A DNA stretch of 64,000 nucleotides. Origin: JBMHDW01 sp049889175. Lineage in GTDB: Bacteria > Pseudomonadota > Gammaproteobacteria > Comchoanobacterales > Comchoanobacteraceae. Location of the stretch: NCBI GenBank assembly GCA_049889175.1, contig JBMHDW010000002.1:149779-213778 (forward strand). Direction: 5' to 3'. A program made the translations under genes and the position numbers. Under the pieces are notes generated by a model. The model was not told the origin of the DNA. It saw only the letters and a list, made by a program, of their open reading frames with translations, and did not search any database. Shown here in pieces: positions 24,574 to 33,651 of this stretch (position 1 is its first letter; each line of letters starts with the position of its first letter).

Positions 24574-25302
24574 ATGCGTGCAGCAAGAACTCAAACTATA
24601 AGCTTTTTTCGGGTGACTGTGAGTGGTGAGGAATTTAGTGGTCGCTATAAAGAGGTGCCACTCAAGAAAGCACTCCCAGCTTGGAAACAATGTTCTGATA
24701 TTGTTTCAAGTCAAGGTTTTGAACTCCCTGGTCAAGTAGCCTATGTTTATTCTATAAGATCTGATGGTAGGCATTTTGGTCATTATTTGTCGCAAAATTT
24801 TAATTTAAAAGTCTGGAATAAGTGTTGTGAATTTAAAGTTTTTAATGATGCATTGTCTCAGTGTGATAGTGATGGGCGTACACCTATGCATCATTTAGCA
24901 ACTCAGTATAAAGATGATGCCCTAGAGGCATGGTTAAATCATGATCATAGCTCAAAATGGCTTTATCAAGAAGATAGATTTGGTTATACACCTATTTGGA
25001 TTGCTTTAAGAAAATCGAATGTAGGGTTTATTGAGAAGTTGTTTGACCATAAAGATCACGGTTTAAAGGTTAAGAGTATTTTTAAAGAGAATGCCAATGC
25101 TATCATTGATTGCTTTATCAAAAAGAAAAATAAAAATGTTATTCAGTTTATTTTAAACCAGTCAAAAAATATGGGGTTATCCCAACTTCAGCGCGATAAT
25201 CTTCGAAATGGTTTGGATCAGTGTGAATCAAAAGGTGTAAAAAGGTCGCGTGATTGTTCTGGTGGCGAGGGCGCAAAGAAAGCTAAAGTGATCAAGTGCT
25301 GA
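24574..25302 (+). CDS. Ankyrin-repeat protein with bipartite NLS-like C-terminus, effector candidate
   Basis: A 242-residue soluble protein. Residues about 97-126 (DSDGRTPMHHLAT...) and 131-163 (EDRFGYTPIWIAL...LFDH) are two ankyrin repeats, with a possible third degenerate one after. The last 22 residues hold K223-R224, ten residues and KKAK (235-238), an exact fit to the classical bipartite nuclear-localisation consensus. It lacks a signal peptide. The ATG at 24574 has GGAG five bases upstream; an in-frame ATG at 24562 has none. Ankyrin proteins with nuclear signals are typical secreted effectors of intracellular gammaproteobacteria; secretion here is inference. Flanked by non-conserved genes. 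Confidence 0.75.
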   Translation: MRAARTQTISFFRVTVSGEEFSGRYKEVPLKKALPAWKQCSDIVSSQGFELPGQVAYVYSIRSDGRHFGHYLSQNFNLKVWNKCCEFKVFNDALSQCDSDGRTPMHHLATQYKDDALEAWLNHDHSSKWLYQEDRFGYTPIWIALRKSNVGFIEKLFDHKDHGLKVKSIFKENANAIIDCFIKKKNKNVIQFILNQSKNMGLSQLQRDNLRNGLDQCESKGVKRSRDCSGGEGAKKAKVIKC

Positions 25303-25358
25303 GTTGACACTACGTGAGATAAATCAAAGCAATGGGGTGTAAAAAATTCTATATTTTA

Positions 25359-25392
25359 ACATCTTTTTATGACAGAATAATAGAAAAGATGT
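25359..25392 (+). promoter_or_regulatory. Inverted repeat ahead of the carboxyltransferase gene
   Basis: ACATCTTTT (25359-25367) and AAAAGATGT (25384-25392) form a perfect 9-bp dyad with a 16-nt centre, ending about 10 bp before the ATG at 25403. It could be an operator, a hairpin that affects translation, or a weak terminator for the ankyrin gene. Confidence 0.4.
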
Positions 25393-25402
25393 AAGGTATT
25401 CA

Positions 25403-26917
25403 ATGCTCGATAAATGGCCTCAAAATAATGAGCTATTCGCAAAAGCTAACCAGCAAATTAAATCAGCTCGTTCTAAACTGTATCAGGTTAAACCTTTACA
25501 AGAGGCACAATTTTATGCTGATGGTCGCCTGCTTCCGCTGGAACGCATAAAGGGTTTATTGGATAAAGATAGCGAGTTACCTATAGCTTCTTTAGCCGGT
25601 TACCAGGATAATTTGATTGATGGTGCGGGTGTATTTAGTTTTATCGGACTTATTAATCAAAAGCCAGCTGTACTTATTGCCAATAATGTATGCCAGAAAG
25701 GGGGGATTTTTACCCCTAGTGGTGTTCAAAAAATATTAAGATCATTGGAAATTGCTTTAAGTGCATCATTACCCGTAGTCTTAATGGTTGAAAGTGGGGG
25801 CGCTGACTTAAAGCGTCAATCAGAATTATTTGTGGATACTGGTCGTATTTATGCTCTTTTGGCTCAGATTAGCCAAAAAGGGTGCCCAGTAATCGCAACG
25901 GTTCATGGTGTTGCAACTGCTGGTGGGGCGTATTTACCGGGTATGGCAGATATTGTGATCATGGTAAAAAATGCAGAAGTTAGTTTGGCTGGTTCAGCTT
26001 TAATTCAGGCTGCCATGGGGCAAGAGGGGCAACATGGTATTGGTGATGCATTGATGCACGCTCAGTGCTCTGGTCTTGCTGATTATCTCGTTGAAAATGA
26101 CCAGCAAGCAGTTAACAAGGTAAAGCAGTTGTTTCAGCAAATGAAAGTTGCACCAATCAGTTTGGCAAGTCGTAACATACAACAATCCATTGCTGAAGTG
26201 GTTCCCTTTAACTTTAAATATGTTTATTCAAGTCTTGAGGTCATTCGATGGTTGGCTGATCATGATTCAGTAGATGTTTTTAAGGAGCAATATGGTCAAG
26301 CAATAACAACAGCGGTTGCGAAAGTTGGTGGTAGTATCTGTGGTATGATTGGTAATAATGGTCCTATTGACCCAGAGTCAGCCAATAAAGTTTCTCAGTT
26401 TTTACAGCATTGTGATTTGATGCAGTATCCTGTTGTTTTTTTACAAAATACAACGGGCTTTCAGGTTGGTGATCATGTTGAAAAAAAAGGTATTATTAAA
26501 TATGGGTCTCGTTGGATCCAAGTGATGAGTAATGTTAGTGTACCCAAAATCACTCTGATGATTGGTGCTTCATTTGGTGCAGGAAGTTATGCAATGTGTG
26601 CGAGAGGCTTTTCACCTGATTTTATTTTTGCATGGCCAAATGCCAGAATGGCAGTAATGGGTGCTGAGCAAGCAGCAGGTGTTATGAGCTTGCTTGCTGA
26701 GAAACGGAATGTAAAGCAAGATGAGATTGATACAATGAAAGCGAAATTGATCGATCAGTATACCCGTGAATCAATGGCAATATACTTGGCCTCACGTTTA
26801 TGGGTAGATGAAGTTATTCTCCCCGAGGAAACTCATCTTGTTCTTGGTTTATGTTTGGGGATTCTTACTCGAGAGTTATCATCTAAGAAAGCTTGTTATG
26901 GAGCCTCTCGTGTCTAA
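25403..26917 (+). CDS. Acyl-CoA carboxylase carboxyltransferase (beta) subunit, methylcrotonyl/geranyl-CoA type
   Basis: A 504-residue carboxyltransferase. Two crotonase-like halves are visible: ESGGADLKRQ...GVATAGGAYLPGMADIVIMV in the N-terminal half and FLQNTTGFQVG...GASFGAGSYAMCARGFSPDFIFAWPNARMAVMGAEQAAGVM in the C-terminal half, the pattern of methylcrotonyl-CoA or geranyl-CoA carboxylase beta subunits. These need a biotin-carrying alpha subunit; none is encoded in the window. It overlaps a crotonase gene (26898), which fits leucine or isoprenoid acyl-CoA breakdown. The exact substrate cannot be told by eye. Confidence 0.85.
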   Translation: MLDKWPQNNELFAKANQQIKSARSKLYQVKPLQEAQFYADGRLLPLERIKGLLDKDSELPIASLAGYQDNLIDGAGVFSFIGLINQKPAVLIANNVCQKGGIFTPSGVQKILRSLEIALSASLPVVLMVESGGADLKRQSELFVDTGRIYALLAQISQKGCPVIATVHGVATAGGAYLPGMADIVIMVKNAEVSLAGSALIQAAMGQEGQHGIGDALMHAQCSGLADYLVENDQQAVNKVKQLFQQMKVAPISLASRNIQQSIAEVVPFNFKYVYSSLEVIRWLADHDSVDVFKEQYGQAITTAVAKVGGSICGMIGNNGPIDPESANKVSQFLQHCDLMQYPVVFLQNTTGFQVGDHVEKKGIIKYGSRWIQVMSNVSVPKITLMIGASFGAGSYAMCARGFSPDFIFAWPNARMAVMGAEQAAGVMSLLAEKRNVKQDEIDTMKAKLIDQYTRESMAIYLASRLWVDEVILPEETHLVLGLCLGILTRELSSKKACYGASRV

Positions 26918-27593
26918 TAAAGTATTACTGACTAAAATTAAAAAAGGTGCTTTTCAATTGACGTTAATGCATCCTGAGAAGCGGAATGCATTAAGTTTTG
27001 AGTTAATTGATGATATGATAGAGGCTTGGCAGAGCTTGACCCAAGATACCCGGCTTGTCTTGATAAGGGGCGATCAAAAAGCTTTTTCATCAGGATTAGA
27101 TCGAACAATATTATCCTGTCATAAGAGTGATATCTCGTTACTTAGTCAGAAAATTGGCGAGCTTTTAGCATTAATACATCAATCACCCTTTTGCGTGATT
27201 TCAGTTGTAGAAGGTGCTGCAGTTGGGGGAGGAGTAGGTTTGGCTTTGGCGTGTGATTTAGTAATACTTTCAAGTCAAGCTTCGATGAGATTGCCCGAGT
27301 GGACTTTGGGTGTTTTTCCAGAGCAAATTTGGCCTTATTTAGAGAAAAGAGTCAAGCATCATATCGTGTTGAAAGCTTTATTGTCGGGCAACTCAATGGA
27401 GGCTAGCCATTTACTAAAAGATGGTTGGGTTGATGATGTTGTGCCGCACAATATGCTCAGTGAATTCTTGGATGAAAGTATCACTCGGATATTATCTTAC
27501 CCAAACTCATTGATCGAGCGTTATAAGTTATTGACTAATATTGCTTCAAATACATCTAATTGTGCTCAATTATTTATGGATGAGATTAATTGA
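26898..27593 (+). CDS. Enoyl-CoA hydratase/isomerase family protein
   Basis: A 231-residue crotonase-fold enzyme. It has the family HPEKRNALSFELIDDM opening, FSSGLD (CoA-binding A-x-x-x-G-x-D type), EGAAVGGGVGLALACDLVILS forming the oxyanion hole and RLPEWTLGVFPEQ, in place of the more usual PE-x-x-LG-x-x-P. The start is the ATG at 26898, inside the end of the carboxyltransferase gene (20-nt overlap). A methylglutaconyl-CoA hydratase role would link it to that neighbour; other short- or branched-chain acyl-CoAs are possible. Convergent with the 551-residue gene. Confidence 0.85.
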   Translation: MEPLVSNKVLLTKIKKGAFQLTLMHPEKRNALSFELIDDMIEAWQSLTQDTRLVLIRGDQKAFSSGLDRTILSCHKSDISLLSQKIGELLALIHQSPFCVISVVEGAAVGGGVGLALACDLVILSSQASMRLPEWTLGVFPEQIWPYLEKRVKHHIVLKALLSGNSMEASHLLKDGWVDDVVPHNMLSEFLDESITRILSYPNSLIERYKLLTNIASNTSNCAQLFMDEIN

Positions 27594-29241
27594 ATTTAAT
27601 GGGTGATGATGTTGGAGCTAGATCTTCTGAATATTCAGGTGTTCTTTTTTTGTGCCTGTTTCTTTGTTGCGAGGCTTCAACCTGATCTAATAAAGCACGA
27701 ATTTTCTCAATTGTTTTTACTTGTGTATCGCGACGATTAAGCTGTAAACTTAATGATTGAATTTTTTTTACCTTGCATTGGGATTTGGGTGTTAAGTTAA
27801 GAGTTTGCTCATTTGGGGCTAAAGCAAGATTTAATTTGCCGACTTTTCTATTCGGCGAACTTGGTGCCGTTTTTGGGGTTGTTCTTACTTTTTTGCACTT
27901 ATAGGTTATCCAATGGTAGGTGTCTTTGTATTTATCAAGTATATCTGCTGTCGGGTAATTTTCCCAGTTGCTAATCATTTTAGGGGTAGTATGGTCAGAA
28001 GATTTGATCTGTCGCCCTAAAGCTTGAAGATAAGCTACTTCATCAATGATGTGAGGGATGCAGGAGCTAATTGTATATATTTGTTTTATTTTTGGTAATA
28101 TTGGAAGGTAATAATCATGTATGGGGCTAGTGATGCGAATACACATTCGTTGTAATTGTGAATCACTAGTGACTGGCTTATGACTAATTATGCAATCTGG
28201 AGATGGGTCAATGAGCTGATTGATTATCAAATTACTTAGAAGTTTAAATCCATCATCGCTAGGCGCTTGAGATGGAGCTTCAGTATGCTGAGCATTGTAC
28301 AATTTAGTTTCATGAATAGTAACGTTATATTCGTTATTCTTATCTATGGAAAAAACGACCTCAATAGATAGTTTATTTAGGGCATATTCAGATTTATCTC
28401 GTTTATTTGAAGGTAATAAATGCTTTGCTGATTTTATAAATTGATCATGTTTTTTAACAATGGCCTGATCCGTATATAGATACGCACTCTTAAGTACCAC
28501 AGCTGAGAATAGTAACTCTTTAGCCTGATCAGTTGTATAAAACTTTGCTAATTGGTCGAGAAAGGCAATGGTACCTTCGGGTTTGGTTACAAAGGTCTTT
28601 AAGTGTTTGATGAGGATATTTAAGTTGTCTAAATCCATTGAAGTTAAAGTGGGAAGTTGGCTGTAAACGATGTTGAGCATTCCTGCGTAATCATTTTGAT
28701 CTTCGGTGTTTGATTTAAGGTCTGACCATGATAATGTTTCACATGTTGGTCCGCGTTCATCATCAAAATGGTTGCCAATAGAGGGAAGTAATAAGTCGTC
28801 TGGATTAATATCATTTAAGTGTGCAGCAGCAGTGCTCAATTGATGATTGATTAGCGCGGATATTTCATGAGGGTTTTCCATATCAACAGAATCAATACTG
28901 GCTGGTAACCGTCCTTCTTTTAAGCACTGTTTAAATGTGTTGCTGATGCGGTGAATATTATGATTATCTTTATATACCACAATGACTTTTCTAAGTTTAG
29001 TTTGCTGTTGTGCAATCATTAGGGTTTGGTTTAGATGCTCACTCTTTTTATCAGTTAAATCAATTTTAAGATTTTTATAAGTATCTATCGAGGAAAGGTT
29101 TCGCGAAATATGAGCATCTTGATAGCATAATGGTAAAACAATGACTGTTTCTTCATCACGTCGAGGTATATTTTCTTTAATTGATAACTCGTTAACTTGC
29201 CAGCGTGCGCTAAGAATACCAGATAGTTTTGTTTTGGGCAC
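27586..29241 (-). CDS. 551-residue protein of unknown function
   Basis: No family recognised and no signal peptide or membrane segment seen. The N-terminal 150 residues show alternating beta/alpha character (ETVIVLPLCYQD, LRKVIVVYKDNHN) that could be a small Rossmann-like fold. The middle is helical. The last 110 residues are basic and proline/serine-rich (KVRTTPKTAPSSPNRKVGKLN, QQRNRHKKRTPEYSED), typical of disordered tails. It starts at 29241 behind GGAGA and is divergent from the histidine kinase. Position next to the ankyrin gene region and the tail composition make a secreted-effector role conceivable, but this is inference only. Confidence 0.6.
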   Translation of the reverse strand: MPKTKLSGILSARWQVNELSIKENIPRRDEETVIVLPLCYQDAHISRNLSSIDTYKNLKIDLTDKKSEHLNQTLMIAQQQTKLRKVIVVYKDNHNIHRISNTFKQCLKEGRLPASIDSVDMENPHEISALINHQLSTAAAHLNDINPDDLLLPSIGNHFDDERGPTCETLSWSDLKSNTEDQNDYAGMLNIVYSQLPTLTSMDLDNLNILIKHLKTFVTKPEGTIAFLDQLAKFYTTDQAKELLFSAVVLKSAYLYTDQAIVKKHDQFIKSAKHLLPSNKRDKSEYALNKLSIEVVFSIDKNNEYNVTIHETKLYNAQHTEAPSQAPSDDGFKLLSNLIINQLIDPSPDCIISHKPVTSDSQLQRMCIRITSPIHDYYLPILPKIKQIYTISSCIPHIIDEVAYLQALGRQIKSSDHTTPKMISNWENYPTADILDKYKDTYHWITYKCKKVRTTPKTAPSSPNRKVGKLNLALAPNEQTLNLTPKSQCKVKKIQSLSLQLNRRDTQVKTIEKIRALLDQVEASQQRNRHKKRTPEYSEDLAPTSSPIKFN

Positions 29242-29361
29242 AGATTCTCCAAATTATTAGTCCATTTTTTTAATAGTATCCATTCTTGTTAAGAATAATT
29301 TAATTTTAAGCCAATGTAAACATAATTTTACTTTAGGCCAATTATTATTTATGATGTTTTT

Positions 29362-30516
29362 ATGTTAGTTAAAGAGATACCATCATTAATTTTTCAGGCA
29401 ATTAGTGGCATTGACACCGAAAATTTTTGGATGTTAGATGAGGCTAGAAATCTTATTTATGCGAATAAATCACTGTGTGATTATTTAAATAAGTTATTGG
29501 TCAATGATGTTAGAACTTATGGTAATTTTATCAATATGAATATTGATCAAGTGCTTGATATAATTGGTGTTGATGATGAAAGTAAGCAGCTTATCCGTTC
29601 CACAGATGAGAAAATACTTAGAGGAGAATCCACAAAAAATGAAATTGTAGAAACGGTATTTGTTGCTGGTGAAAAAAGGGTTTTTAAAACCCAAAAATGG
29701 GGTGTTAAGCATCAAGATCGATGTTATATTCTAGGTTTTTCAATGAATGTGACAGAGGAGTATCGTGCCAGAGGGCATGTTCAAAATCTTTTGGAGCAGG
29801 TTAAACGTGCTGAAGCTGCAAAGACAAGGTTTTTGAGAAATATTAAACATGATCTGAATACGCCATTAAGCAATATTAAAGGTATTACTGCAATTTTACT
29901 TGAACAAGAACTAAACGATCAAGTGCATCAATTTGTGTCGCACTTATCGCATTCAGCAGCTCATTTAGCCCAGCTGATGGATGGTTTATTGTCCTATACT
30001 GAATATAAAGATCTTCAAGGGCTCGTTTCATTAGAGGTAGTTGATATTAATGTTGTATTAGATCAGGTAAAAGAGGTTTTCCGCCTAAAAGCTGACGAAA
30101 AAAAAATATCGCTAAAGCATCATTATGCCCGTGATAAACTTATGTTTTCAACAGATGTTCTCAAACTAAAACGTATTGTATCTAATTTGTTATCTAATGC
30201 CATCAAGTATACCTTTAAAGGTTCTGTTCAAATAGGTTACCTTTGTGTTACGGTTGATCATCAACAATTTCTTGATATTTTTATTCAAGATACGGGGATT
30301 GGTATTGCCAAAGATCAATTGAGTGTGATTTTTGAGCCAATGCACCGCGGTGTGGATGCAGAGCATTTTCCCGAGTATGGTTTAGGGTTAGGGTTGGATG
30401 TGGCCAAGCGATTGACGCAACAGTTATTTGGTATTATTTCTGTTGAGTCTGTTTTGAATCAGGGAAGTTGCTTTACGCTACGCCTCCCTTTTCAAAAGGT
30501 TGAGCTCAACCCATAA
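29362..30516 (+). CDS. Soluble PAS-domain sensor histidine kinase, orphan
   Basis: A 384-residue cytoplasmic kinase. An N-terminal PAS-like sensor (about residues 15-130, ENFWMLDEARNLIYANKSL) is followed by a HisKA domain with the phospho-accepting FLRNIKHDLNTPLSNI (H163) and a HATPase domain: N-box RIVSNLLSNAIKYT, G1 IQDTGIGIA, G2 EYGLGLGLDVAKRL. There are no membrane segments. No response regulator is encoded nearby, so its partner lies elsewhere. The 3' end overlaps dnaJ tail to tail by 11 nt. Confidence 0.9.
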   Translation: MLVKEIPSLIFQAISGIDTENFWMLDEARNLIYANKSLCDYLNKLLVNDVRTYGNFINMNIDQVLDIIGVDDESKQLIRSTDEKILRGESTKNEIVETVFVAGEKRVFKTQKWGVKHQDRCYILGFSMNVTEEYRARGHVQNLLEQVKRAEAAKTRFLRNIKHDLNTPLSNIKGITAILLEQELNDQVHQFVSHLSHSAAHLAQLMDGLLSYTEYKDLQGLVSLEVVDINVVLDQVKEVFRLKADEKKISLKHHYARDKLMFSTDVLKLKRIVSNLLSNAIKYTFKGSVQIGYLCVTVDHQQFLDIFIQDTGIGIAKDQLSVIFEPMHRGVDAEHFPEYGLGLGLDVAKRLTQQLFGIISVESVLNQGSCFTLRLPFQKVELNP

Positions 30517-31630
30517 TAAATTTTTTGATGGTGTTTAGCCAGCTGCTGCATTTTGATTGTTGTGACTCAGATAATGACTGCTTAAGTTCTTGTAGTAGCG
30601 CTTTTTGCTTGTCATTCAGTGATGAAGGTGTTTCAACATAGATATGACACATTAAATCTCCCTGGGGCTTACGGTTAAATGCAGGCAAGCCTTTTCCTTT
30701 GAGTCTGAGAACCTGCTTACAGTGTGTTTCTGGGGGGATTTTTAATGTAATGGAGTCACCCTCTATTGATGGAATGTCAACAGTACCTCCTAGTGCTGCA
30801 GTGGGAAAGTCGATAAAGACTTCCAGGTGTAAGTTTTGATCAATTCGCTCAAATAGTTTATGCTTTTCAAGCGATATAGCGACATATAGGTCACCATTTT
30901 GGCCACCATGAATGCCTGCCTCTCCTTTTTCACTTAATCTAATCCGGTTGCCATTATCAATGCCCTTTGGTACTTTGATACGATACTGACATTGTTTTCT
31001 TACTCTTCCTTGTCCGCGGCAATGATGACAAGGGTCTTTGATGATTTCCCCTTGACCACGGCATGTAGGACATGGTTGCTGAATGGCCATAAATCCTTGT
31101 TGAATGCGCACTTGACCCTGTCCATGACATGTTTGACAAGTTTGTGGTTTACTGCCAGATTTAGCGCCACTACCATGACAGGGGTCACAAGTTACTGTGT
31201 TAGGTATGCGAATGGTTTTTTCACATCCTGAAGCAACTTCTTCAAGTGTTAATGTAAGCTCATAGAGTAAGTCGTCACCATTTTGAGCTCGGGTTCGTTG
31301 TTGACGACGACCACCTCCTTGGAATGCATCGGCAAAATCACCACCAAAAAAGTCTTTAAAGATATCAGCAAAGTCATTAAAGCCTTGGCCACCACCAGCG
31401 CCACCTTCAAAACCTGCATGGCCAAACTGATCATATTGAGCGCGCTTTTGATCATCTGAAAGGATGCTATACGCTTGGGCAATTTCTTTAAACTTTTTCT
31501 CAGCTTCTGGGTTATCTTTGTTTTTATCTGGGTGATATTTCATCGCGAGTTTTTTATAAGCTCGTTTGATTTCATTTTTATTAGCTGACTTGCTAACACC
31601 TAATAAATCATAGTAATCTTGCTGTGCCAT
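30506..31630 (-). CDS. dnaJ: Chaperone protein DnaJ (Hsp40)
   Basis: A 374-residue co-chaperone that stimulates DnaK ATPase. J-domain at the N-terminus with the HPDKN motif (KYHPDKNKDNPEAEKKF), a glycine-rich linker (FEGGAGGGQGFNDFADIF), four CxxCxGxG zinc-finger repeats (about residues 145-205) and the C-terminal substrate-binding domains. The start is the ATG at 31630 preceded by GGAG; an ATG at 31642 lies before that site. A stem-loop with a T-run (31649-31669) stands between dnaK and dnaJ and may lower dnaJ expression. Confidence 0.97.
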   Translation of the reverse strand: MAQQDYYDLLGVSKSANKNEIKRAYKKLAMKYHPDKNKDNPEAEKKFKEIAQAYSILSDDQKRAQYDQFGHAGFEGGAGGGQGFNDFADIFKDFFGGDFADAFQGGGRRQQRTRAQNGDDLLYELTLTLEEVASGCEKTIRIPNTVTCDPCHGSGAKSGSKPQTCQTCHGQGQVRIQQGFMAIQQPCPTCRGQGEIIKDPCHHCRGQGRVRKQCQYRIKVPKGIDNGNRIRLSEKGEAGIHGGQNGDLYVAISLEKHKLFERIDQNLHLEVFIDFPTAALGGTVDIPSIEGDSITLKIPPETHCKQVLRLKGKGLPAFNRKPQGDLMCHIYVETPSSLNDKQKALLQELKQSLSESQQSKCSSWLNTIKKFIMG

Positions 31631-31648
31631 AAGGGTCTCCAATGGAAA

Positions 31649-31669
31649 AGGGCCCTATTACAGGACCCT
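31649..31669 (-). terminator. Hairpin between dnaK and dnaJ, possible partial terminator
   Basis: On the minus strand AGGGTCCT pairs with AGGGCCCT (one G-U) around a GTAAT loop and is followed by TTTT. It begins 8 nt past the dnaK stop, and dnaJ starts 19 nt beyond it. It probably attenuates read-through or stabilises the dnaK message. Confidence 0.6.
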
Positions 31670-31677
31670 TCTTTTCA

Positions 31678-33588
31678 TTACTTATCTTCGTCCTCAAATT
31701 CAGCATCAACAACATTGTCATCGTTAGGTGCTGACTTCGTTTGTTCTCCACTGGCTTCAGCTTGCTCTTGCTTTTTTTGCAATGATTGAGCGTGCTTTTG
31801 TAGGCAAGTAGATAGTGCTTCAGTAGCTTCTGATAGCTGTTTGGCTGATGATTGCTCGTCATCAATAACAGTTTTCAATGAACTCATTGCATCGGTAACT
31901 TCTTGCTTAGCTTCTTCAGGGGCATTATCGGCTTCTTTGAGCATTTTTTCAGCCATATGATGTGTTGATTGAGCCAAATTGAAGGCTTCAACTCGCTCAC
32001 CTTTTGCTTGATCTGCTTCTTTATTGGCCTCAGCTTCTTGTATCATTTTTTCAATTTCTTCATCGCTCAAGCCGCTATTGCCAGTGATACTGATATTTTG
32101 TTCTTTGCCTGTAGTTTTATCTTTGGCGCTGACTTTAATAATACCATTAGCATCAATATCAAAGGAAACCTCAATTTGAGGCACACCTCTTGGGGCAGGT
32201 GGGATATCAGTTAAATCAAAACGACCAAGTGACTTGTTGTCCTCTGCCATTTTTCGCTCACCTTGAACAACGTGAATCGTCACAGCAGTTTGGTTATCAG
32301 CCGCTGTAGAAAAGACTTGAGATTTTTGAGTCGGTATGGTTGTGTTCTTCTCAATCAATGTTGTCATAACGCCACCCATGGTTTCAAGCCCGAGTGATAA
32401 AGGCGTTACGTCTAATAAAAGAACATCTTTAACATCACCTGATAATACACCGCCTTGTATAGCGGCACCCAGTGCGACAGCTTCATCAGGGTTCACATCT
32501 TTCTTAGGTGCACGCTTAAAGAATGCTTCAACAGCTTCTTGTACTTTAGGCATACGTGTTTGACCACCAACCAAAATAACTTCATCAACGTGATCCAAAC
32601 CAGAGTCATTTAAAGCAACTTGACAAGGTTTGATAGAGCGTTGGATGAGATCATTAACCATATTCTCAAATTCAGAACGAGTGATTTTCAAGTTAAGGTG
32701 TTTTGGTCCTGATGCATCAGCAGTAATAAAAGGCAAATTAACTTCAGTTTGTTTTGCAGAGGATAGCTCAATTTTAGCGTTTTCTGCAGCTTCTTTTAAT
32801 CGCTGTAGTGCCATTTTGTCATTGGTTAAGTCAATGCCATCAGTTTTCTTAAAGGCTGATGCAATATGTTGGATTAAAGCATTATCGAAGTCTTCACCAC
32901 CTAAAAAGGTATCTCCGTTGGTTGCTAAAACCTCTACTTGGCTCTCCCCATCAACATTTGAAATTTCAATGATTGAAATATCAAATGTACCACCACCTAA
33001 GTCATAAACAGCAACTTTAAGATCATTTTTGTTCTTGTTATCTAGCCCATATGCCAATGCAGCAGCAGTTGGTTCGTTGATAATTCGCTTAACATCTAAG
33101 CCTGCAATTTTTCCAGCATCTTTAGTCGCTTGTCTTTGTGCATCGTTAAAATAGGCTGGTACAGTTATGACAGCTTCTGTCACATCATGGCCTAAATAAG
33201 CTTCTGCATCTTTCTTCAATTTTTGTAAAATTGAAGAGGCGATTTGTTCGGGTGAGAATTCTTTTTCTTGCCCATCTACTTTAATGGCAATACGACAATC
33301 ACCATTTTTTGCCCCTTTAATGGTATATGGCAGGTCAGCATTTTTGACAACATCATCAGAAAACTTATGACCCATAAGACGTTTTGCTGCGTAAATGGTT
33401 GCCTCTGGGTTGGTAACCATTTGTCTTTTTGCAGTAGATCCAACGAGTGTTTCGTTGCTCTGAATACAAATGATAGAAGGTGTTGTTCTAGCACCCTCAC
33501 TATTTTCAATCACTTTAGGTGAACCACCTTCCATGACACTTACACAACTATTCGTTGTTCCTAAATCAATTCCAATCATTTTCGACAT
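31678..33588 (-). CDS. dnaK: Chaperone protein DnaK (Hsp70)
   Basis: A 636-residue Hsp70. ATPase domain: MSKMIGIDLGTTNSCVSVM at the start, ITVPAYFNDAQRQATKDAG, VYDLGGGTFDISIIE and VGGQTRMPKVQ; then the conserved linker region LLLDVTPLSLGLETMGG into the substrate-binding domain (KSQVFSTAADNQTAVTIHVVQGERKMAEDN) and a lid ending in the acidic DDNVVDAEFEDEDK. Length and all motifs are normal. It lies between grpE and dnaJ on the minus strand, the standard heat-shock order, with a GGAGA site ahead of its ATG. Confidence 0.98.
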   Translation of the reverse strand: MSKMIGIDLGTTNSCVSVMEGGSPKVIENSEGARTTPSIICIQSNETLVGSTAKRQMVTNPEATIYAAKRLMGHKFSDDVVKNADLPYTIKGAKNGDCRIAIKVDGQEKEFSPEQIASSILQKLKKDAEAYLGHDVTEAVITVPAYFNDAQRQATKDAGKIAGLDVKRIINEPTAAALAYGLDNKNKNDLKVAVYDLGGGTFDISIIEISNVDGESQVEVLATNGDTFLGGEDFDNALIQHIASAFKKTDGIDLTNDKMALQRLKEAAENAKIELSSAKQTEVNLPFITADASGPKHLNLKITRSEFENMVNDLIQRSIKPCQVALNDSGLDHVDEVILVGGQTRMPKVQEAVEAFFKRAPKKDVNPDEAVALGAAIQGGVLSGDVKDVLLLDVTPLSLGLETMGGVMTTLIEKNTTIPTQKSQVFSTAADNQTAVTIHVVQGERKMAEDNKSLGRFDLTDIPPAPRGVPQIEVSFDIDANGIIKVSAKDKTTGKEQNISITGNSGLSDEEIEKMIQEAEANKEADQAKGERVEAFNLAQSTHHMAEKMLKEADNAPEEAKQEVTDAMSSLKTVIDDEQSSAKQLSEATEALSTCLQKHAQSLQKKQEQAEASGEQTKSAPNDDNVVDAEFEDEDK

Positions 33589-33651
33589 GTTTTCTCCAAA
33601 TTGTTTCGTTTTCTAAAGGTTATATAGGGATGAACTAAATGTTTTCAAGGG

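Noticed and set aside
31969..33522. Several open frames antisense to dnaK and one antisense to grpE
   Set aside because: They mirror codon structure of strongly conserved genes, have no ribosome-binding sites and no known domains.
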